The translations under genes were made by a program, and so were the position numbers. The notes under the pieces are model-generated. The model was not told the origin of the DNA, did no database searches, and saw only the letters and a program-made list of their open reading frames with translations. DNA of 12,941 nucleotides from Actinomycetota bacterium (GTDB lineage Bacteria > Actinomycetota > Actinomycetes > S36-B12). The DNA lies in assembly GCA_027729865.1 (NCBI GenBank), contig JAQCBM010000023.1, forward strand, positions 1 through 12,941, in the 5' to 3' direction. This document shows positions 6,797 to 12,941 of the stretch, piece after piece (the first letter of the stretch is position 1; each line of letters opens with the position of its first letter).

Positions 6797-7638
6797 GTGC
6801 ATCCAACGAACACGCCCCGATCGTGGTCGTGAAGTACGGCGGCAACGCGATGACCGACGATGCTTTGAAGGCCGCGTTCGCCGCGGACGTGGTTCAACTC
6901 CAACGCCAGGGGTACCGGCCCGTGGTGACCCACGGCGGTGGGCCGCAGATCACCTCGATGCTCGACCGGCTTGGTATCGAGTCTGAGTTCCGTGGCGGGC
7001 TGAGGGTCACCACGCCCGAGGCGATGGACGTGGTCGCCATGGTGCTCATCGGTCAGGTGCAGCGCGAACTCGTCGGGCTTATCAACGCGCACGGGCCACT
7101 CGCGGTGGGCCTGTCCGGGGAGGACGCCTCGCTCTACACAGCCGAAAGGCGCACCGCCACGGTGGACGGGCAGCAGGTGGACATCGGCCAGGTGGGCGAT
7201 GTCACGAAAGTGCGTACCGATGTGATCGCCACGGTGCTGGACGCCGGCTACATCCCGGTGGTCTCGTCGGTCGCGCGCGACGAGAGCGGCCTTGCCTACA
7301 ACGTCAACGCCGATAGCGCCGCCGCAGCACTGGCGATCGCACTGGGTGCGCAGCAACTCATCGTGCTGACCGACGTCGAGGGTGTTTACACGAACTGGCC
7401 GAACCGAGACTCCCTGGCGCGGACGCTCACCAGCGAACAGGTGCGTGACCTGATGCCCACACTCGAATCGGGCATGGTCCCGAAGATGGAGGCGTGCCTG
7501 CGCGCGGTCGACCGCGGTGTGCCGCAGGCGCGGGTGATTGATGGCCGGATCCCCGGCGCACTCGTTCAATCGATGTCGCAGGCCGACAGGGGCACACTGG
7601 TCACGAAGGCAGACGTCCCACCGAAGGAAGCCCCATGA
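6793..7638 (+). CDS. argB: Acetylglutamate kinase, lacking the usual N-terminal helix
   Basis: Phosphorylates N-acetylglutamate with ATP, the second step and usual control point of arginine synthesis. 281 residues of the amino acid kinase fold: VVVKYGGNAM with Lys14, THGGGPQI (47-53), GLSGEDASLY (107-116), NVNADSAAAALA (170-181), LTDVEGVY (192-199) and SGMVPKMEACLRAV (226-239). ATG 6793 is fixed by the ATGA overlap with argJ; upstream codons in this frame encode nothing kinase-like. Odd: only about 10 residues precede VVVKYGG, where arginine-inhibited homologues, including Streptomyces as I recall them, carry about 20 more that form a helix (with an ALPW or ALPY motif) joining dimers into a hexamer. 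The C-terminal segment IPGALVQSMSQADRGT also departs from the usual LLEIFT...GIGT arginine-site region. I infer a dimeric, E. coli-like, arginine-insensitive enzyme. Confidence 0.96.
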   Translation: MSASNEHAPIVVVKYGGNAMTDDALKAAFAADVVQLQRQGYRPVVTHGGGPQITSMLDRLGIESEFRGGLRVTTPEAMDVVAMVLIGQVQRELVGLINAHGPLAVGLSGEDASLYTAERRTATVDGQQVDIGQVGDVTKVRTDVIATVLDAGYIPVVSSVARDESGLAYNVNADSAAAALAIALGAQQLIVLTDVEGVYTNWPNRDSLARTLTSEQVRDLMPTLESGMVPKMEACLRAVDRGVPQARVIDGRIPGALVQSMSQADRGTLVTKADVPPKEAP

Positions 7639-8816
7639 ACTGGCAGCAGCGCTGGCCCGCCGCGATGATGTCCAACTACGGCGCACCTCAGGTGATGCTC
7701 ACCCGCGGTAAGGGCTCACGGGTGTGGGATATTGACGGGAACGAATACGTCGATCTCATCGCCGGCATCGCCGTCAATGCGCTCGGTCACGGCGATCCGC
7801 GCATCACTGACGCGATTACCGATCAACTGAACACCCTCGGTCACGTCAGCAACCTGTATGCCTCCGAACCTGGACTGAAGCTCGCCGAGAAGCTCGTTGA
7901 ACTCACTGGCAATACCAGTACCCGAGTGTTCTTCTGCAATTCCGGCGCAGAAGCGAACGAAGCCGCGTTTAAGATGACGCGACTTACCGGCCGCACCAAG
8001 GTGGTGGTGGCGGAAGGTTCCTTCCACGGCCGCACGATGGGTTCGCTCGCTCTCACCGCCCAGGCCGGTAAGGCCGATCCGTTCCGACCGCTGCCCGGTG
8101 AGGTCACGGTTGTGCCCTTCGGCGACGCTCAAGCCCTTGAGCAAGCGGTCGACTCATCGACCGCCGCGGTTTTCCTCGAGCCCATTCAGGGAGAAGGCGG
8201 CGTGATCGTGCCGCCCCCGGGATTCCTGCAGGCAGCGCGACGAATCACCTCGGCTCTCGGTGCACTGCTGGTGCTGGACGAAGTGCAATCTGGCATCGGG
8301 CGCACGGGTAAGTGGTTCGCCTACCAGTGGGATGACGTGACCCCCGACGTCATCACGTTGGCAAAGGGTCTTGCCGGCGGCATCCCCATCGGTGCGGTGA
8401 TCGGCATCGGCGATGCCGCCTCGTTGTTCCAGCCAGGGATGCATGGCTCAACCTTCGGCGGTAACCCGATCAGTGCTCGCGCTGCTCTCGCCGTCATCGG
8501 CGCGATAGAGGACGACGATCTGCTGAACCGTGCAGTCACCGCAGGGGAGAAGCTCGCTGCGAGCGTCATGCAGGCTGCAGGGGATGCGGTCACCGAGGTC
8601 CGCGGCAAGGGTTTGCTGCGCGCAGCAGCCCTCAACGGTGTCGCATCGGCTGACATGGAGCGAGCGTTGCGCGCTAACGGCGTGCTGGCGAACCCGGTGT
8701 CGCCCACCGCGATCCGGATGGCACCTGCGCTCACTATCGCCGATGCGGACATCGCCGATGCGGCTGAGGCGTGGTCGAAGTCTTTGCAGACAGTCATGAA
8801 CGGAACTTCCACATGA
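7635..8816 (+). CDS. argD: Acetylornithine aminotransferase
   Basis: PLP-dependent class III aminotransferase that converts N-acetylglutamate semialdehyde and glutamate to N-acetylornithine and 2-oxoglutarate; some homologues also serve in lysine synthesis. 393 residues, normal length. Visible: DIDGNEYVDLIAGIAVNALGH (33-52 region), HVSNLY (70-75), FCNSGAEANEAA (100-111), EGSFHGRT (127-134), LEPIQGEGGV (181-190), LDEVQSGIGRTGK (214-226, with Asp215 holding the PLP ring nitrogen) and LAKGLAGGIPIGA with Lys244 as the Schiff-base lysine. HGSTFGGNPIS and RMAPALTI are further family marks. ATG 7635 overlaps the argB stop by ATGA. The next gene is argR, also overlapping by ATGA; argF, often found here in actinobacteria, is absent. 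Confidence 0.97.
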   Translation: MNWQQRWPAAMMSNYGAPQVMLTRGKGSRVWDIDGNEYVDLIAGIAVNALGHGDPRITDAITDQLNTLGHVSNLYASEPGLKLAEKLVELTGNTSTRVFFCNSGAEANEAAFKMTRLTGRTKVVVAEGSFHGRTMGSLALTAQAGKADPFRPLPGEVTVVPFGDAQALEQAVDSSTAAVFLEPIQGEGGVIVPPPGFLQAARRITSALGALLVLDEVQSGIGRTGKWFAYQWDDVTPDVITLAKGLAGGIPIGAVIGIGDAASLFQPGMHGSTFGGNPISARAALAVIGAIEDDDLLNRAVTAGEKLAASVMQAAGDAVTEVRGKGLLRAAALNGVASADMERALRANGVLANPVSPTAIRMAPALTIADADIADAAEAWSKSLQTVMNGTST

Positions 8817-9307
8817 GCACTCGCACGGTGCCGGAATCCGTTGCAGCGCGGCGCGCCCGCATTGCGGCACTCATCTGCGAACAGGTGGTCAGTTCGCAAG
8901 AGGATCTCGGGCGGCTACTTGCAGACGACGGCATCGTCGTTACCCAAGCAACGTTGTCGCGCGATCTCGATGCCATCGGCGCGGTGAAGAAGCCGAACGC
9001 TGGCGGTGGCACTCGCTACCTGGTGCCCGATCAGCAGAAGTGGGACACCTCTCTGCCGGTGGGGGACCCGTCGCTGCCACGCATCCTGAACGAGACCTTG
9101 CTCAAGGCCGAGGCCGCGCAGAACATCGTCGTTCTGCACACCCCACCTGGCGCCGCTCAGTATTTGGCCGGCCACGTTGATCGCAGCGGACTGTTCGAAT
9201 CCGTAGGTTCGGTGGCAGGCGACGACACGATCATCATCGTGATGCGCGATACAGCCGAAGCGCAGCGGATGTGTGCAACGCTGCTGGACTTGTCAGAGAA
9301 AGGTTGA
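8813..9307 (+). CDS. argR: Arginine repressor
   Basis: Arginine-responsive transcription regulator, hexameric in known members, that binds ARG boxes at arginine gene promoters. 164 residues from ATG 8813. The N-terminal winged helix-turn-helix (about 11-70) reads RRARIAALICEQVVSSQEDL and TQATLSRDLDAIG, with the conserved SR at 49-50. A linker leads to the C-terminal oligomerisation and arginine-binding domain (about 95-164): NIVVLHTPPGAAQYLAGHVD and SVAGDDTIIIVMRD, with GDDTI at 136-140 as ligand motif. The start forms ATGA with the argD stop; a GTG at 8771 inside argD would add 14 residues unlike the family and is rejected. As part of the operon it should regulate its own transcription through the argC promoter. 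The next gene is argH rather than argG. Confidence 0.97.
   Translation: MSTRTVPESVAARRARIAALICEQVVSSQEDLGRLLADDGIVVTQATLSRDLDAIGAVKKPNAGGGTRYLVPDQQKWDTSLPVGDPSLPRILNETLLKAEAAQNIVVLHTPPGAAQYLAGHVDRSGLFESVGSVAGDDTIIIVMRDTAEAQRMCATLLDLSEKG
9297..9303 (+). promoter_or_regulatory. Ribosome binding site of argH
   Basis: AGAAAGG lies within the end of argR, 6 bases before ATG 9310. It supports that start over the upstream in-frame GTG at 9271. argH is the one operon gene not joined to its predecessor by an ATGA overlap; two bases separate the argR stop from the argH start. Confidence 0.6.
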
Positions 9308-9309
9308 GG

Positions 9310-10722
9310 ATGTCGGGCACCGATGAATCCATGCGGCTGTGGGGTGGACGCTTCGCCAGCGGCCCAGCAGATGCCATGGCTGCGCTCAGCTTGTCGACCC
9401 ATTTCGACTGGCGACTAGCGCCCTACGACCTCAAGCAAACTCGCGCACACGCGCACGTTCTCGCGCGCGCCGGGTTGTTGAACGACGACGAGCTGGTACG
9501 CATCGAACAGGCCATCGACGAGCTCAGCGCCGAGGTCTTGGCCGGAACTGCTCAACCCATCCCGGCCGATGAGGACGTCCACACCGCTATCGAGCGGATG
9601 CTCGTTGACAAACTCGGCGATCTCGGCGGCAAACTGCGCGCGGGCCGCAGCCGTAACGATCAGGTCGCCACCGACTTTCGTTTGTTTCTGCGGGACGCCG
9701 CTGCGCAGATCGCACTCGCCGTGCTTGATCTGGTTGAAGCATTCAATCGCCAAGCGGCCAAGCACACGAACACGATCTCCCCAGGCTTCACGCACCTGCA
9801 GCACGCGCAACCTGTCTCCTTCGGCCATGAACTCGCCAAACACAGCCACGCGCTGCTGCGCGACGTTCAGCGGCTCGCGGACTGGGATGCGCGCACCGCG
9901 CGATCCCCCTTGGGTGCCGGCGCGCTTGCGGGGTCGAGTCTCGGGCTGGATCCGCAACTCGTTGCTAACGAACTTGGTTTCGACTCAGCCCTCGCGAACT
10001 CCATCGATGCGGTGAGTGATCGCGACTTCGTTGCGGAGTTCTGCTTCGTGGGTGCGATGATCGGTGTGCACCTGTCACGAATCGGTGAGGAAGTCATCCT
10101 TATGGCCAGCCGCGAATTCGCCTGGGCAAAGCTGCACGATGAATGGTCAACCGGTTCATCGATCATGCCGCAGAAGAAGAACCCAGATGTTGCCGAACTC
10201 GCGCGCGGCAAGTCTGGCCGGCTCATCGGTAACCTCACCGGTCTGCTGGCAACCCTCAAGGGAACCCCCTTCGGCTACAACCGTGATCTGCAGGAAGACA
10301 AGGAACCTGCGTTCGACACCGTCGATCAACTCATGTTGGTGTTGCCGGCGATGACCGGCATGGTGAGCACGCTTCAGTTCGACACCGATCGAATGGCTGC
10401 ATCGGCTCCCGAAGGTTTCGCACTAGCGACCGACATCGCCGAGTGGCTGGTGCGTCAAGGTGTTCCGTTCCGGCGCGCGCACGAGATTGCCGGAGCCTGC
10501 GTGAAGGTCGCCGAAGATCGCGGAATCGAGTTGTGGGATCTCACTGACGAGGACTTCGCATCCATCGACCCCGAACTCAAGCCGGAAGTTCGTGAGGTGC
10601 TGAGCGTTGAAGGTGCACTGGCCTCGCGCAACGCATTCGGTGGAACCGCGCCTATTCGAGTGGCCGAACAGATCGAAGCGCTCACGCAGCAAACGGCAAG
10701 CGCCCGCGCGCGCTGGAGTTGA
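9310..10722 (+). CDS. argH: Argininosuccinate lyase
   Basis: Final step of arginine synthesis: splits argininosuccinate to arginine and fumarate. 470 residues from ATG 9310, normal length. Fumarase/aspartase superfamily motifs are present: MRLWGGRF near the start; DEDVHTAIE (87-95); GRSRNDQVATD (112-122); THLQHAQP (161-168), with His162 a likely catalytic residue; and the signature GSSIMPQKKNPD (282-293), where Ser283/Ser284 lie on the mobile catalytic loop. GYNRDLQEDKEP (322-333) and NAFGGTAP (441-448) complete the pattern. The start follows the argR stop by two bases and has a ribosome binding site at 9297-9303. Its substrate is made by ArgG, which is not in the window although argG often lies between argR and argH in actinobacteria. 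Nothing suggests that argH is decayed, so an argG elsewhere in the genome is expected. Confidence 0.97.
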   Translation: MSGTDESMRLWGGRFASGPADAMAALSLSTHFDWRLAPYDLKQTRAHAHVLARAGLLNDDELVRIEQAIDELSAEVLAGTAQPIPADEDVHTAIERMLVDKLGDLGGKLRAGRSRNDQVATDFRLFLRDAAAQIALAVLDLVEAFNRQAAKHTNTISPGFTHLQHAQPVSFGHELAKHSHALLRDVQRLADWDARTARSPLGAGALAGSSLGLDPQLVANELGFDSALANSIDAVSDRDFVAEFCFVGAMIGVHLSRIGEEVILMASREFAWAKLHDEWSTGSSIMPQKKNPDVAELARGKSGRLIGNLTGLLATLKGTPFGYNRDLQEDKEPAFDTVDQLMLVLPAMTGMVSTLQFDTDRMAASAPEGFALATDIAEWLVRQGVPFRRAHEIAGACVKVAEDRGIELWDLTDEDFASIDPELKPEVREVLSVEGALASRNAFGGTAPIRVAEQIEALTQQTASARARWS

Positions 10723-10730
10723 TCTAGCCG

Positions 10731-11090
10731 ATGCGATACGTCGTTGCTCGGATTCTGACTGCTGGTTGGCTCATCGTTTTAGTGCTGGGCTCTATTGCGC
10801 CGGCTGACACCGAGCAAATACAACCGGCCTACATCTTCGGCGATTTCGTGCTGCACGCCTTCGGTTACTTCGGCCTCACGGTTCTGTTCGTCTTCTCGCA
10901 ACGCCAACCGAAGCTCATCGCCAGTGCGATCGTTGCCGCGATCATCGGTATCGCACTCGAAGGTGTTCAGGGATTGACCGCTGATCGGGATCCGCAGGTG
11001 ATGGATGCGCTAGCGAACACAGTCGGTGCAGCAGTGGGTGCAGGCTTTTTCTGGTTCCGCGGATGCTTCCGCACTTCGTCAGCAGCCTGA
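10731..11090 (+). CDS. Small VanZ-like membrane protein
   Basis: 119 residues with four likely membrane segments (about 7-23, 36-56, 62-80 and 94-110). The residue pattern matches the VanZ-like family: Asp38-x3-His42-x3-Tyr46 in the second segment; Glu77-x2-Gln80 after the third; Arg86; then Asp92-x3-Asn96 and glycines in the fourth. VanZ of enterococci gives low-level teicoplanin resistance, but most relatives are small proteins of unknown role, so no resistance function is claimed. ATG 10731 is 8 bases after the argH stop, so it is probably co-transcribed with the arg operon; the nearest purine-rich stretch (GGAG, 10715-10718) is 12 bases away, a weak site. It ends 14 bases before the stop of the convergent glycosylase gene. 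I see no strong hairpin in that gap. Confidence 0.75.
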   Translation: MRYVVARILTAGWLIVLVLGSIAPADTEQIQPAYIFGDFVLHAFGYFGLTVLFVFSQRQPKLIASAIVAAIIGIALEGVQGLTADRDPQVMDALANTVGAAVGAGFFWFRGCFRTSSAA

Positions 11091-11104
11091 ATTGCCAGCC
11101 TGCC

Positions 11105-11725
11105 TCACCAGCTTGAACTGCCACCTTCCACCGCACGCCAGCAATACCAGGCCGCCACGCTCCGATAAGGGCTCAGCGGATCACCGAGTGGCTCCAAGAT
11201 CTTCGGATCGATATCACCGTCTGTTCCATGGACGATGTTCCAGCCCTTGCGCATCGCCAGATCCCCGGTCGGCCACACATCCAATCGATGCAGGGTGAAC
11301 ATCAAGAACATCTCGGCGGTCCACCGGCCGATTCCCCACAGTTTCGTGAGTTCGGCGACGATCATCGTGTCCTCGGGGTGCTGCGCTGCGTGTTCGAGAT
11401 CGAGGATCCCGGTGTGAACCGCATGAGCAAGACCCTTGATTGTCTTCGTCTTGGCGCCGGACAGGCCGGCGGACCGCAATCCCTCGTCATCAGCCGACAC
11501 CAATCGAGCTGGTGTCACCTCACCACCGAGGTGTTCCTCCACCCGCGCGGTGATCGCGTCGGCCGCCTTCACCGACACCTGCTGACCGATGATCGATCCG
11601 ACAAGGGAATGAAACGGCTCCATACCCGCGCGGGCGCCCTTGCCGATCGTGCATAGGGGCGAGGTTTCGACGATTTCCTCAAAAGCAGGATCCATGGTCA
11701 CCAGGTGCTGGGCCGCCTTCTTCAT
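11105..11725 (-). CDS. DNA-3-methyladenine glycosylase, AlkA-like HhH-GPD family
   Basis: Base-excision repair enzyme predicted to remove alkylated bases such as 3-methyladenine from DNA. 206 residues from ATG 11725. Visible: HLVTMDPAFEEIVE at the start; PFHSLVGSIIGQQVSVKAADAI (37-58), typical of AlkA/Mag-type proteins; LSGAKTKTIKGLA (88-100); the helix-hairpin-helix LTKLWGIGRWTAEMFLMF (126-143); and the GPD loop VWPTGDLAMRKG, with catalytic Asp155. SPYRSVAAWYCWRA (185-198) is the family C-terminus. It lacks the extra N-terminal domain of E. coli AlkA, so it is closer to the compact form. The frame stays open to 12310, but that extension is antisense to tyrS and unlike the family. GTG 11746 and ATG 11695 are alternative starts; none has a well-spaced ribosome site. 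It is transcribed away from tyrS across a 57-base gap. Confidence 0.9.
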   Translation of the reverse strand: MKKAAQHLVTMDPAFEEIVETSPLCTIGKGARAGMEPFHSLVGSIIGQQVSVKAADAITARVEEHLGGEVTPARLVSADDEGLRSAGLSGAKTKTIKGLAHAVHTGILDLEHAAQHPEDTMIVAELTKLWGIGRWTAEMFLMFTLHRLDVWPTGDLAMRKGWNIVHGTDGDIDPKILEPLGDPLSPYRSVAAWYCWRAVEGGSSSW

Positions 11726-11771
11726 CCTCGCCGCCGAATACGCCACGCGCGCATGATGCCAGCGGCCAGCC

Positions 11772-11778
11772 GGGGGAG
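11772..11778 (+). promoter_or_regulatory. tyrS: Ribosome binding site of tyrS
   Basis: GGGGGAG stands 4 bases before ATG 11783. The spacing is short but the match is strong, and it decides the start: the later in-frame GTG 11801 would be 22 bases away. Confidence 0.6.
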
Positions 11779-11782
11779 CGTG

Positions 11783-12941
11783 ATGGGCCAGAATGCCCCC
11801 GTGGCCGGCATCATCGAAGAACTCTTGTGGCGTGAACTCATCGCCGACAGCACCGACCTCGGCGCGCTGCGCGAGGCGACCGACGCTGGATCCATCACTT
11901 TGTATTGCGGCTTCGACCCGACTGCCCCGAGCCTGCACCTGGGCAACCTCGCGCAGATCCTCACCGTGCGGCGCTTCCAGCAGCACGGGCACCGCCCGCT
12001 CGCCCTGGTCGGGGGCGCCACCGGACTGATCGGCGACCCGAAGGAATCGGGGGAGCGAAACCTGAACCCGGCCGAGACCGTGGCCGAGTGGGTGGCGCGC
12101 ATTCGCGGACAACTCGAGCGCTTCTACGACTTCACCAGCGATAACGCAGCCGTCATGGTGAACAACTACGACTGGACCCAAGGCCTGAGCGCCCTGGAGT
12201 TCTTGCGCGATGTGGGCAAGCACTTCAGCGTGAACCGGATGCTTGATCGCGAGGCGGTTGCTGCTCGCCTGGCAAAGGACGGCATCAGCTACACCGAATT
12301 CAGCTACCAACTGCTGCAGTCATACGACTACCTGCAGTTGTTCCGGCATTACGGCTGCATCCTGCAAACCGGTGGGTCGGATCAGTGGGGCAACATCACC
12401 GCCGGTGTTGACCTGGTTCGGCGAGTTGACGCAGCGCACGTCCACGCGCTCACTACGCCACTGATCACCAAGGCCGACGGCACCAAGTTCGGTAAGACCG
12501 AATCGGGCACCGTCTGGCTGGATCCGAAACTCACCAGCCCGTACGCGTTCTTCCAGTTCTGGCTCAACGCCGATGATCGAGATATTCCGGTACTCCTGCG
12601 CACCTTCAGTTTCAAGAACAAAGACGAGATCGACGCCCTCATCGCGGCCACCACCGATAAGCCGCACGAGCGTGCTGCCCAGCGGGCCCTTGCCGAAGAG
12701 CTCACCGAACTGGTGCATGGTGGTGAAGAGATGCGCGGGGCTCAGGCTGCCGGGCGCGTGTTGTTCGGTCAAGGGGAGTTCACCGAGGTGCCCGAAGGCA
12801 CCTTGACCGCGGCCCTGCTCGAGACCCCGCACGGGGAGGTCGCACCCGATGAGATCGAGGACGGACAGCTTCCGGCAATCGACGAACTCTTCGTCCGTTC
12901 CGGTCTGGTGGAATCCAAGGGTGCAGCCCGCCGAGCCATCA
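11783..12941 (+). CDS. tyrS: Tyrosyl-tRNA synthetase, 5' part (3' end outside window)
   Basis: Class I aminoacyl-tRNA synthetase that charges tRNA-Tyr. The first 386 residues are visible; bacterial TyrRS is usually about 420, so only the end is missing. Visible: IIEELLWRELIADST (10-24); YCGFDPTAPSLHLGNL (41-56), with HLGN as the HIGH motif; LVGGATGLIGDP (75-86); YTEFSYQLLQSYDYLQL (170-186); and QTGGSDQWGNI (195-205) in the tyrosine pocket. KFGKTESG (235-242) is the KMSKS equivalent, in the KFGKT form of the TyrS type common in Gram-positive and many Gram-negative bacteria. The last residues (IDELFVRSGLVESKGAARRAI) start the S4 RNA-binding domain. ATG 11783 follows GGGGGAG. A GTG directly before the ATG is in frame and would add one residue. 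The gene is divergent from the AlkA-like glycosylase; no clear promoter is visible in the GC-rich gap. Confidence 0.97.
   Translation, partial: MGQNAPVAGIIEELLWRELIADSTDLGALREATDAGSITLYCGFDPTAPSLHLGNLAQILTVRRFQQHGHRPLALVGGATGLIGDPKESGERNLNPAETVAEWVARIRGQLERFYDFTSDNAAVMVNNYDWTQGLSALEFLRDVGKHFSVNRMLDREAVAARLAKDGISYTEFSYQLLQSYDYLQLFRHYGCILQTGGSDQWGNITAGVDLVRRVDAAHVHALTTPLITKADGTKFGKTESGTVWLDPKLTSPYAFFQFWLNADDRDIPVLLRTFSFKNKDEIDALIAATTDKPHERAAQRALAEELTELVHGGEEMRGAQAAGRVLFGQGEFTEVPEGTLTAALLETPHGEVAPDEIEDGQLPAIDELFVRSGLVESKGAARRAI

Noticed and set aside
6763..7686. 307-codon - strand frame opposite argB
   Set aside because: Antisense shadow of argB with atypical composition and no ribosome binding site or motif.
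8771..8812. Upstream GTG start for argR, inside argD
   Set aside because: The added residues do not resemble ArgR; ATG 8813 forms the same ATGA overlap seen at the other junctions.
9271..9309. Upstream GTG start for argH, inside argR
   Set aside because: The added residues do not match ArgH, and ATG 9310 has a well-spaced AGAAAGG.
10731..11090. Glycopeptide resistance gene
   Set aside because: Only the VanZ-like membrane pattern is present; there are no vanHAX or regulatory genes nearby, and most VanZ-like proteins are not resistance factors.
11091..11104. Bidirectional terminator between the VanZ-like gene and the glycosylase
   Set aside because: The gap is only 14 bases and I could not find a stable hairpin with a U-tract in it or just beside it.
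11726..11782. Promoter for tyrS or the glycosylase in the 57-base divergent gap
   Set aside because: CATGAT at 11752-11757 is a poor -10 candidate with no matching -35, and nothing better is visible on either strand in this GC-rich gap.
11726..12310. N-terminal extension of the AlkA-like glycosylase frame, making a 401-codon frame
   Set aside because: The extension is antisense to tyrS, looks like a shadow, and the glycosylase family begins near the HLVTMDPAF segment. ATG 11725 gives a normal compact length.

Overview
The window is a stretch of high-GC (low 60s percent by eye) bacterial chromosome. Protein sequences and gene order point to an actinobacterium (Actinomycetota): pheS-pheT, then an arg operon, then tyrS. 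I cannot name the genus. It is nearly all coding, with no tRNA, rRNA, CRISPR array, insertion sequence or prophage gene that I can recognise. No gap longer than about 90 bases lacks a gene.

Layout. (1) Positions 1-3136 on the + strand hold the 3' end of pheS and complete pheT, overlapping by one base, for the two subunits of phenylalanyl-tRNA synthetase. (2) Positions 3133-4511 on the - strand hold a two-gene arsenate-type cassette. It consists of an ArsR-type repressor fused to a low-molecular-weight phosphatase/arsenate reductase domain, followed by an arsenate reductase with an N-terminal helical extension. The two genes overlap by ATGA. The second gene meets pheT tail to tail, with both stop codons inside one CTAG. 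(3) A short divergent control region (4512-4598) carries inverted repeats and a good -10 element placed so that argC is probably leaderless. (4) Positions 4599-10722 on the + strand hold argC-argJ-argB-argD-argR-argH; the first five are chained by ATGA overlaps. (5) Positions 10731-11090 encode a small VanZ-like membrane protein. (6) Positions 11105-11725 on the - strand encode an AlkA-type (HhH-GPD) DNA glycosylase. (7) Position 11783 to the end encodes tyrS, cut by the window edge before its S4 domain is complete.

How the genes work together. ArgJ makes N-acetylglutamate and recycles the acetyl group. ArgB, ArgC and ArgD carry it to N-acetylornithine, ArgJ releases ornithine, and ArgH performs the last step to arginine. 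ArgR is the arginine-responsive regulator. argF and argG, which sit between argD and argR and between argR and argH in many actinobacteria, are absent here, so ornithine to argininosuccinate must be encoded elsewhere if the pathway is complete. ArgB also lacks the N-terminal helix associated with arginine feedback inhibition.

Nothing here is a clearly new system. The points most worth checking are the ArsR-phosphatase fusion and its cassette between pheT and argC, the shared ArsR/ArgR-type control region, the missing argF and argG, and the short ArgB.
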